Shown one piece after another: positions 5,454 to 10,496 of a DNA stretch of 10,496 bases (positions are counted from its first letter, which is position 1; the number at the start of each line of letters is the position of its first letter). A program made the translations under genes and the position numbers. Below the pieces are notes generated by a model. It was not told the DNA's origin. It worked only from the letters and a program-made list of their open reading frames with translations, and searched no databases. The stretch is from JAHJBR01 sp040757035 (lineage in GTDB: Archaea > Micrarchaeota > Micrarchaeia > Anstonellales > Bilamarchaeaceae): contig JBFLYM010000034.1 of NCBI GenBank assembly GCA_040757035.1, positions 1 to 10,496 of the forward strand, given 5' to 3'.

Positions 5454-7157
5454 TTACTGATTTTGTTGAATTTTTTTATCTATTTTCTTTTCTGCCTCCA
5501 AACGCTCCAATTCATAATTCTTTAAATCTACAAATTTCATCCCATTTGCAAGATTCGGATGAATTTCTTTTATTTTTTTGAAAATTTCATGTGCAATTTT
5601 TCTATAATCAGGATGACCCTGTTGAACTGAACGCAATTCTGAAAGATGATAGGCTTCGCGCAAATTCATTTTCATGTACCACTTTATTTTATATGCAAGA
5701 GGAACAACATATTGCGCTTGTTTTGGCATTTTTTTAGAGATTATTTCATATGCATTCTTCGCAGCGCTCATTGCGCCATTAAATTCGGCTTCAAATCCTG
5801 CATCTATAATATCCTCTGGGATATCATATCCAAAGTTTGTACTTATAAGCTGCCGTTCTTGGGTTAATACCCTGTGTCTGTGAATATCACGATAGGCGCC
5901 AAAATTCGCGCAAATATCAAAAGTATAGTATGTATTCTCAAATGCCCGATAAGGTTTATGTCTTCTGTTTTGTCTTTCGCCGACATATACCGAAATCAAT
6001 TCCAATTTCTTTTCCGCGCTCAAAGAATTTGCGATACGCAGCGCTCCTCTCATTGAGATACGGGAATTTGAGATATGCGAATTCGCATAAATTATCGCAG
6101 CAATTACTTTCTGCTCCCCGTTTGCGTCATAATCAATAAGATCAACAGAAGGAAGGTGAATAAAAATGGGATCAATTTTTGCGGTTTTTAGATTTAGACC
6201 TTCTATTATTTTCGGATCTTCTGTTGGTTTCAAATCTTCTGTTAATCTCAGATCTTCTATTAATTTCCTTACTAAACTAATAGTGCATTCCCTTGTTTTT
6301 GAAATGTATTCTTGGTACGCTTTTCCATATTTGCCATCGGTTGTTTGCACAAAAGTCGGGATTATGCATCTAAGTTCATTATGAAGAACTTTCGCAATAT
6401 TGTTTATTTCTTCAAGATCGCTCGCGTACATTTTTGTTAGTAGGTATTCGAATGCCCTTCCATTTCCAAATGCGCCCATATTCGTGAGCGTGCTTGCGGG
6501 TAGAATACCCCTAAGCGTGTCGCAGGTTTTCGCCCTTAAAATAGATGCGTACGCGCGTTCTGAAACGCCAATTTCTTTATGGAATTTTTCTTCATAAAAT
6601 TTTGACATTTTTTGGATTAGTTTTGTGTAAACATCAAAAAGCGCGTCGCAGGTTTGTTCATAAACTTCAGCGAATTCAGAACCCATTATTGTTTGATCGC
6701 GATAAAATGGATATTTTTCGTTTATTTTTTGATCAAAATAGATATAACGCGTTGATTTTTCAAGTGGAGAAATACCCAAACGCGAATCTTCTATAAATTT
6801 GGTTGCGATGTTGGAAATGTTCTCTATTGCAACATGCGCTCCCGCGAGTTCTGCAACGCTATCGTCACCAAAACCAACAAGCACGCGCTCATAGAATTCT
6901 TCGGCTTTTTTAGTTGCAACGGCTTTTGAAATACCGGTTTGTTCCTGATAATTTACTAATTCTGCGAAACCTACTTGTTTATCTAAAATGAATTCATCCA
7001 GAAGCACGCGCCTAAGGCTTTTTGTACTTCTTGAATAGCGGGAGAAAAGCGCGCCTTTCACAACTTCGGGGAGATTGAAAATGCAAAAAATATCTTTATT
7101 GGTATTGGTTACAAAATTCGCGAGCATTTTTTCTTCTTCACGTGTAAATTCTGGCAT
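5454..7157 (-). CDS. tandem ThyX-like (FAD-dependent thymidylate synthase family) protein
   Basis: At 567 residues it is about twice the length of ThyX, which makes dTMP from dUMP using methylene-THF, FAD and NADPH. Two ThyX-like halves are visible. In half one (about 1-290), SPLEKSTRY (130-138) matches the second part of the ThyX signature (S-x-N-E-x-S-x-R-Y) and LRGILPASTLTNMGAF (215-230) matches the LP-x-s-x-x-Te helix region. In half two (about 325-567), IHRHRVLTQERQ (425-436) keeps RHR but not the later Ser/Arg, and VVPLAYKIKWYMKMNLREA with HLSELRS is the C-terminal ThyX pattern. A linker of six-residue repeats (301-324) joins them. Function as a thymidylate synthase is plausible but unproved. 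It is transcribed divergently from lemA. Confidence 0.8.
   Translation of the reverse strand: MPEFTREEEKMLANFVTNTNKDIFCIFNLPEVVKGALFSRYSRSTKSLRRVLLDEFILDKQVGFAELVNYQEQTGISKAVATKKAEEFYERVLVGFGDDSVAELAGAHVAIENISNIATKFIEDSRLGISPLEKSTRYIYFDQKINEKYPFYRDQTIMGSEFAEVYEQTCDALFDVYTKLIQKMSKFYEEKFHKEIGVSERAYASILRAKTCDTLRGILPASTLTNMGAFGNGRAFEYLLTKMYASDLEEINNIAKVLHNELRCIIPTFVQTTDGKYGKAYQEYISKTRECTISLVRKLIEDLRLTEDLKPTEDPKIIEGLNLKTAKIDPIFIHLPSVDLIDYDANGEQKVIAAIIYANSHISNSRISMRGALRIANSLSAEKKLELISVYVGERQNRRHKPYRAFENTYYTFDICANFGAYRDIHRHRVLTQERQLISTNFGYDIPEDIIDAGFEAEFNGAMSAAKNAYEIISKKMPKQAQYVVPLAYKIKWYMKMNLREAYHLSELRSVQQGHPDYRKIAHEIFKKIKEIHPNLANGMKFVDLKNYELERLEAEKKIDKKIQQNQ
6197..6268. repeat. four 18-bp tandem repeats in the ThyX-like gene
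   Basis: Units start at 6197, 6215, 6233 and 6251, each close to GATCTTCTxTTxxTxTCx. On the minus strand they encode the six-residue repeat EDLRLT EDLKPT EDPKII EGLNLK in the linker between the two ThyX-like halves. The period preserves frame. Confidence 0.75.
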
Positions 7158-7243
7158 AGTCTATACATCCCAATCAAATCAATTATGCGAAATAAGAATT
7201 AATTTTTATTTTTTATACTTTTTTTATATCTATCTTACAACAT

Positions 7244-7288
7244 GGAAAGGTATATAAATTCAACATTGTGTATAATACTTTTGGTGAT
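7244..7288 (+). promoter_or_regulatory. BRE/TATA and ribosome binding site of lemA
   Basis: GGAAAGG (7244-7250) followed by TATATAAA (7251-7258) is a strong archaeal promoter. The predicted start is near 7281, and GGTGAT (7283-7288) sits 4 nt before the ATG at 7293. These signals lie inside the reading frame opened by the earlier ATG at 7242, which argues against that start. Confidence 0.6.
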
Positions 7289-7292
7289 AATA

Positions 7293-7847
7293 ATGATTGT
7301 TATGCTATTAATCGGTTTGATAATTCTTATACTAATAGGAGCGTTCATGCTAATTGGGATATATAATAGATTAGTTGAATTGAAAGTACGTATAGATAAT
7401 GCATGGGCACAAATAGACGTACAGCTCAAAAGAAGATATGACCTTATTCCAAATCTAGTAGAAACCGTGAAAGGATACGCAAAGCACGAAAAAGGTACAT
7501 TTGAAGAGATAGCAAAATTAAGAAGCGCGATAATGACCGGAACGCCTGGGCAAAGGGCTACGGCGAATGATTTGCTTACAGGTGCGCTCAAGTCTTTATT
7601 TGCGGTCGCTGAGAATTATCCGCAGCTAAAGGCAAACGAAAACTTCAAAGCACTTCAAGATGAACTTGCTGGAACAGAAAATAAAATCTCTTATGTGCGC
7701 ATGGCATACAATGATTCGGTAATGGACTACAATACAACAATAAAACAATTTCCTACAAATATAGTCGCAAACATATTCAATTTCAAAGAAAATCAATTCT
7801 TTACTGCAATTGAAGCCGAACGCAAAAACATAAAAGTTTCTTTTTAA
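7293..7847 (+). CDS. lemA: LemA family membrane protein
   Basis: 184 residues from the chosen start. An N-terminal transmembrane helix (about 3-24) is followed by the LemA core: IYNRLVELKVRIDNAWAQID, then VQLKRRYDLIPNLVETVKGY and AKHEKGTFEEI, with a helical domain ending KENQFFTAIEAE. The family folds as a long helical bundle outside the membrane; its biochemical function is unknown, though it often neighbours HtpX or TPM-domain proteins. An ATG at 7242 would add 17 residues, but a TATA box lies within that extension and GGTGAT precedes the 7293 ATG. It is followed by htpX after 43 nt with no evident promoter between, so they are probably one operon. Confidence 0.92.
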   Translation: MIVMLLIGLIILILIGAFMLIGIYNRLVELKVRIDNAWAQIDVQLKRRYDLIPNLVETVKGYAKHEKGTFEEIAKLRSAIMTGTPGQRATANDLLTGALKSLFAVAENYPQLKANENFKALQDELAGTENKISYVRMAYNDSVMDYNTTIKQFPTNIVANIFNFKENQFFTAIEAERKNIKVSF

Positions 7848-7890
7848 AAAATGAATTAGTTCTTTCTTTTTGGAGTGACACGTTTTTGGG

Positions 7891-8787
7891 GTGGCACATA
7901 TTGAAAAAGTAAATATTTTTGATGCTGTAGCTAAAAATAAGCGCAATTCTGTTATTCTTATACTTGTTATGGCCATCCTTGTTTTTTTGGGAGTAATAAT
8001 ACTAGCAAGTCTATTGGAGTTGGGAGAAATTGGCTTTGTAATTGCGCTTATTCTTGTTTTAATTTATGTATTGTTTGCATATAACGCAGGAGCGAGTACA
8101 ATTTTAAGCATAAGCGGTGCGCGCGAAGTGCAGGAAAACGAAGAACCATTTATCAGAAATGTAGTAGAGGGGCTCGCGCTTGCAGCAGGAATTCCAAAAC
8201 CGCGTATTTGGATAATAGAAGATGAAGCAATGAATGCGTTTGCAACAGGCATGGAACCAAAAAATAGTCATATAGTATTTACGCGCGGCATTCTCAAAAA
8301 TATGAAACGTGAGGAACTTGAAGGGGTTGCCGCACATGAAATTTCGCACATCGCAAATTATGATATACGATTTATTACAATTGCGATTATAATGATTGGC
8401 GCAATTGCTATTATAGGGGAGTTTGCATTAAGATATATTGGATACGGTGGAAGATGGCGCAGTAGCGATAGCAAAAAAGGAAGTAGTTATATTTTGATCA
8501 TCGCGCTTATTTTTGCAATACTTGCGCCAATCTTTGCAGAGCTTATAAAATTCGCAATTTCAAGAGAAAGAGAATATCTCGCTGATGCGAATGGCGCGAA
8601 ACTTACTCGCTATCCTGAAGGACTTGCTTCAGCGCTTGAAAAAATAAAAGGACATGCAAATGTTTCAACAGCAACAAAGGCGACAGCTTCATTATTTATT
8701 TCGAATCCATTTGAAAATAAATTTACGGGACTTTTTGCAACACACCCGCCGATAGATGATAGAGTAAAAAGACTGCGTGCAATGTAA
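7891..8787 (+). CDS. htpX: HtpX family membrane zinc metalloprotease (M48)
   Basis: 298 residues, close to the usual HtpX length. The zinc site is HEISH (149-153) with Glu228 in SREREYLAD as third ligand. Four hydrophobic segments lie at about 20-41, 48-66, 161-182 and 200-220, placing the protease domain on the cytoplasmic side. The C-terminal THPP-x-DDRV-x-RL motif is present. HtpX degrades misfolded membrane proteins. The start codon is GTG at 7891, and GGAGTGA (7872-7878) lies 12 nt upstream, a slightly long spacing. No ATG fits: the conserved F-D-A-V-A-x-N-K-R segment begins at residue 10. Pairing with lemA is common in bacteria and archaea. Confidence 0.95.
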   Translation: MAHIEKVNIFDAVAKNKRNSVILILVMAILVFLGVIILASLLELGEIGFVIALILVLIYVLFAYNAGASTILSISGAREVQENEEPFIRNVVEGLALAAGIPKPRIWIIEDEAMNAFATGMEPKNSHIVFTRGILKNMKREELEGVAAHEISHIANYDIRFITIAIIMIGAIAIIGEFALRYIGYGGRWRSSDSKKGSSYILIIALIFAILAPIFAELIKFAISREREYLADANGAKLTRYPEGLASALEKIKGHANVSTATKATASLFISNPFENKFTGLFATHPPIDDRVKRLRAM

Positions 8788-8807
8788 TGCAATTGTCGTT
8801 CATGACA

Positions 8808-8845
8808 CCTCAAACTGGGGAGGGGCACTCCCCTCCGCGGTTCGG
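8808..8845 (+). repeat. hairpin-forming direct repeat, copy A
   Basis: The unit starts CCTCAAACTGGGGAGGGG and ends CCCTCCGCGGTTCGG; GGGGAGGGG and CCCCTCC form a hairpin. It matches copy B at 8944-8982 except for the short loop and one extra G/C pair. Confidence 0.75.
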
Positions 8846-8853
8846 TCCATATC

Positions 8854-8878
8854 CCTTTCTTTTTAAAAAAAAGAAAGG
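8854..8878. repeat. perfect 11-bp inverted repeat
   Basis: CCTTTCTTTTT (8854-8864) is the exact reverse complement of AAAAAGAAAGG (8868-8878), separated by AAA. It could act as a bidirectional terminator for htpX and the convergent NMD3 gene, but it sits inside the repeat island and may simply be part of it. Confidence 0.6.
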
Positions 8879-8924
8879 TCTGGGGGGTCCACCCCAAAGA
8901 AAAAACTATCTGTTTTGGTGTTTT

Positions 8925-8982
8925 GGGGGAGGGTCAGGAGGACCCTCAAACTGGGGAGGGGGTTTCCCCCTCCGCGGTTCGG
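8925..8982. repeat. inverted copy of the left repeat fused to direct repeat copy B
   Basis: Bases 8925-8952 are the exact reverse complement of 125-152. They overlap copy B of the local direct repeat (8944-8982). The hairpin GAGGGTC/GACCCTC recurs in its complement form. The block ends 1 bp before the NMD3 stop codon. Confidence 0.75.
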
Positions 8983-8983
8983 G

Positions 8984-9619
8984 TTAGAATCGAATTGCAA
9001 ACGTAGTTCTATATAAGCGTTTTCCTTGTTTTTGGCCTGCGAGTTTGGCGCTTACTTTATATTCAAGTCCTAATTTTTTTATTATTCCAAGCACAGTAGT
9101 AGTACTTCCAGCATAGATATCCAATCCTTCTTTAGATTCTACAACCTTGCTTATAAAAGTCTCAGATTTTTCCAATTCCTCCTCAAAAATTCTAAAATAT
9201 TTTTTAATTCGCTTATCGTTCCCGCGCAATTGGATTATTGCTTCATAATATCCACCTGCTTTTTTATTACATTCTGGACATATGGTTGGATCAAAACCAA
9301 AATTTATTCTTTTTGTGATTTCGGCTTTTGCGCCATTCTTTTTTATTGTAAAAATAGCTTTTTTCTCATCTTGGAAAAATTCCACACTTGTAAATTCGCC
9401 TTTAAATTCGTTTTCTACATATTCTTTGATCTTTCTTTCTGAAAATTCTATCCATTTTCCCCTAAGTTTTATTTTCATGCAGCGTTTGCACTGCTCAACT
9501 TTTATATTATCGGGTATTTTTATTTTGAAATAATGGCAATCAATGTAGCAATCAATGCAAAATGGCCCTAAAAATTTTTTTGTATTTTCCTGTGCGCCGC
9601 ATTTTGGGCAGATATACAT
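8984..9619 (-). CDS. NMD3-like ribosomal biogenesis protein
   Basis: 211 residues of the NMD3 family, whose eukaryotic members are export adaptors of the large ribosomal subunit; archaeal members are presumed to act in late large-subunit assembly. Zinc-binding cysteines are Cys4 and Cys7, then Cys21, Cys24 and Cys28, then Cys44 and Cys47. A further CPEC occurs in the DPTICPECNKKAGGYYEAII segment, which with the following QLRG is the family signature. The C-terminal part carries YAGSTTTVLGIIKKLGLEYK. No Shine-Dalgarno is clear at the ATG. The stop codon abuts a GC-rich repeat. A lysine-rich mini-ORF lies between promoter and start. Confidence 0.88.
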   Translation of the reverse strand: MYICPKCGAQENTKKFLGPFCIDCYIDCHYFKIKIPDNIKVEQCKRCMKIKLRGKWIEFSERKIKEYVENEFKGEFTSVEFFQDEKKAIFTIKKNGAKAEITKRINFGFDPTICPECNKKAGGYYEAIIQLRGNDKRIKKYFRIFEEELEKSETFISKVVESKEGLDIYAGSTTTVLGIIKKLGLEYKVSAKLAGQKQGKRLYRTTFAIRF

Positions 9620-9626
9620 GTAATTA

Positions 9627-9710
9627 TCATCTTGTAAATTTTTGTTGAATTTTTTTGCTGAATTTTCTGAATTTCTTGTACAATTTTTGTTGAAGTTCCA
9701 TAAAATACAT
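9627..9710 (-). CDS. candidate 27-residue lysine-rich leader ORF upstream of NMD3
   Basis: The ATG at 9710 falls where transcription should start from the TATA box at 9733-9742, so it would be leaderless. The peptide starts MYFMELQQKLYKKFRKFSKK and is very basic. It ends 7 nt before the NMD3 ATG. It may be a regulatory upstream ORF, a tiny protein, or chance in A-rich DNA; no family is recognised. Confidence 0.3.
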   Translation of the reverse strand: MYFMELQQKLYKKFRKFSKKIQQKFTR

Positions 9711-9732
9711 AACCGTGGTGATCAATCATAAT

Positions 9733-9742
9733 TATTTATAAA
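9733..9742 (-). promoter_or_regulatory. TATA box of the NMD3 transcript
   Basis: On the minus strand the sequence is TTTATAAATA, centred about 26 nt before position 9712. Confidence 0.5.
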
Positions 9743-9758
9743 TTTTGTGGTGAACAAA

Positions 9759-9766
9759 TTTAAATA
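9759..9766 (+). promoter_or_regulatory. TATA box of the right-end gene
   Basis: TTTAAATA preceded by an A-rich BRE-like element (GAACAAA). The predicted transcript start is near 9788, 12 nt before the GTG at 9800. It lies back to back with the NMD3 TATA box. Confidence 0.5.
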
Positions 9767-9799
9767 GTTTTTCCAAAATCCCAGTAAAAGGCGTTAAGC

Positions 9800-9910
9800 G
9801 TGATTAATGGTAGCGTAGATATCAAAGGCGTCCGAGTTCAAAATAGAGTGAAGCCTCCCTACAGCAAGCTGCGAGGAATTCCCATGGCTAGGAGGTTATA
9901 CCAGAGATGA
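9800..9910 (+). pseudogene. 5' open segment of a frameshifted hypothetical gene
   Basis: From GTG at 9800 to TGA at 9908-9910, 36 codons. The peptide includes INGSVDIKGVRVQNR and VKPPYSKLRGIPMARR, which reads like coding sequence. Skipping one base at the TGA (AGA-T-GAT) would continue into the next segment as DFDMSLGL. It starts at a plausible distance from the TATA box at 9759. An independent short ORF is the alternative. GGAGG (9891-9895) near its end could serve as a ribosome site for the ATG at 9907, which opens only 11 codons. Confidence 0.4.
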
Positions 9911-9917
9911 TTTTGAT

Positions 9918-10265
9918 ATGTCTCTTGGTTTATCTAGTTTAGCTGGTTTCACAAGAAATCAGAGAATACGAGAATTGAATAGACACCATGATAAATTTTT
10001 TCTTGATAGAGGTAGTCAGCAACCATTCATTGAACAAATTAAAAAGATATATTCAAACGGATATAGGAAAGGCGAAAATGGTTCTAAATATGAGGAAATA
10101 CGTTCATTATGCCTGTCAGAAATACATGGGATGTCAAAATTTGAGTTAGCGAATAATTTCTCTGAGATAGTAGTTGAAGTCTGGAAAAAAACAATAATAT
10201 CACTTGGTCTATTTTCATATCTATATCTGCTATACTTAAAAGTGCTTACAATAATTCAACTATAA
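9918..10265 (+). CDS. hypothetical protein, central segment of a probably frameshifted gene
   Basis: A 115-residue open frame starting MSLGLSSLAGF; I do not recognise a family. The first 91 residues look like a mixed, soluble, charged protein (RNQRIRELNRHHDKFF, then HGMSKFELANNFSEIV). The last part after VWKK switches to a hydrophobic, low-quality tail, just after a run of seven A (10185-10191). Codons upstream of the ATG are open back to 9852, and a different frame is open from 9800, so the ATG may not be the native start. The nearest Shine-Dalgarno-like site is 21 nt away. It is best read together with the flanking segments as one gene of about 195 codons. Confidence 0.5.
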   Translation: MSLGLSSLAGFTRNQRIRELNRHHDKFFLDRGSQQPFIEQIKKIYSNGYRKGENGSKYEEIRSLCLSEIHGMSKFELANNFSEIVVEVWKKTIISLGLFSYLYLLYLKVLTIIQL

Positions 10266-10390
10266 AACCTAATGATATGTTTCGTCTTTTTGATGCGCTT
10301 TATCTAATAGCATATTACCCGTGTGAAAAACTACGCAAAAATATGTTTGCTCTTTTATTACCATCTTTAGACTGGACTTTAAAAAATTGA
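10190..10390 (+). pseudogene. 3' open segment of the frameshifted hypothetical gene
   Basis: The -1 frame relative to the 9918 ORF is open from the A7 run to TGA at 10388-10390. It encodes 66 residues including STIKPNDMFRLFDALYLIAY and ending LLLPSLDWTLKN, a more protein-like sequence than the tail of the 9918 frame. The frame equals that of the 9800-9910 segment, so the two proposed shifts cancel. The stop is followed directly by T-rich terminator sequence. Confidence 0.45.
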
Positions 10391-10396
10391 CCTAAC

Positions 10397-10404
10397 TTTT
10401 TTTT
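10397..10404 (+). terminator. oligo-T terminator
   Basis: Eight T lie 7 nt after the TGA at 10388-10390, the usual form of archaeal transcription termination. This supports that stop, rather than the one at 10265, as the end of the gene. Confidence 0.4.
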
Positions 10405-10414
10405 GCAGATTTTT

Positions 10415-10444
10415 GCGCTCACGACGAGGTTTAGCGCTTTTTTT
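10415..10444 (+). terminator. hairpin with T7 tail
   Basis: GCGCT (10415-10419) pairs with AGCGC (10433-10437) around 13 nt, followed by seven T (10438-10444). It is a possible second terminator. Positions 10445-10496 show nothing else recognisable. Confidence 0.35.
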
Positions 10445-10496
10445 GCTCCAGATTTGTTCTACATAACTTTATAATCTAATTTAAGAGATAGATTTA

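Noticed and set aside
8787..8987. 66-residue plus-strand ORF between htpX and NMD3
   Set aside because: It runs through the repeat and hairpin island and encodes Gly/Pro-rich low-complexity sequence copied from the repeats. No ribosome site is seen.
9791..9856. tRNA-like pattern with TAATGGTAGC and GTTCAAAAT
   Set aside because: No acceptor stem, anticodon stem or T stem forms around these loops.
9850..9900. Resemblance to the structured right end of IS200/IS605 elements (guide-RNA scaffold), from GAAGCCTCC, AATTCCCATGGC and GGAGG
   Set aside because: The potential stems are short and mismatched, no tnpA or tnpB lies nearby, and one reading frame (9800-9910) is open across it and looks coding.
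10405..10496. Minus-strand open stretch encoding a basic peptide at the right edge
   Set aside because: About 28 codons with no start codon, composed mainly of A-rich DNA around a terminator hairpin.

Overview
The window is AT-rich and archaeal. It encodes several archaea-specific proteins: the KEOPS subunit Pcc1, prefoldin beta, a geranylgeranyl-type prenyl diphosphate synthase with the short archaeal chain-length motif, and archaeal NMD3. Several genes are preceded by BRE/TATA-type promoter elements and Shine-Dalgarno sites of the GGTGAT/GGTGA type. The compact layout, the stand-alone 5S rRNA gene and the tandem ThyX-like protein would suit a small-genome (DPANN-like) euryarchaeal relative. 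That last placement is an inference and cannot be proved from this window.

Layout. Positions 1-299 hold no recognisable gene. They carry a GC-rich composite repeat (100-152) and a 131-bp element with imperfect terminal inverted repeats flanked by TA (165-295), which looks like a MITE. From 3084 down to 300, one minus-strand operon reads pcc1 > pfdB > DHH phosphoesterase > prenyl synthase, combining tRNA t6A modification, chaperoning, nucleotide/oligonucleotide hydrolysis and lipid precursor synthesis. On the plus strand a 5S rRNA gene (3334-3451) is followed after only 13 nt by an asparagine-synthase-type PP-loop ATPase. That gene runs tail-to-tail into the minus-strand pair PRC-barrel > rnhB. 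Positions 5157-5453 hold a second copy of the left-hand repeat and a candidate short transcript with its own TATA box and terminator hairpin. A 567-residue tandem ThyX-like protein (minus) diverges from the plus-strand pair lemA > htpX (membrane protein and membrane zinc protease). Between htpX and NMD3 lies a hairpin-rich GC island (8805-8983) that shares sequence with the left edge of the window. NMD3 (minus) and an unrecognised gene (plus) diverge from overlapping promoters near 9733-9766. The plus-strand gene is open in three successive reading frames (2, 0, 2), so it looks frameshifted twice, and it is followed by T-tract terminators.

Most likely to repay attention: the ThyX-like tandem protein, whose two halves each keep a different part of the ThyX signature; the mosaic of shared repeat pieces at 100, 5248, 8808 and 8925; the TA-flanked MITE-like element; the doubly frameshifted gene at the right end; and two small candidate transcripts or peptides (5335-5440 plus, 9627-9710 minus). 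No CRISPR array, tRNA or transposase gene was found.
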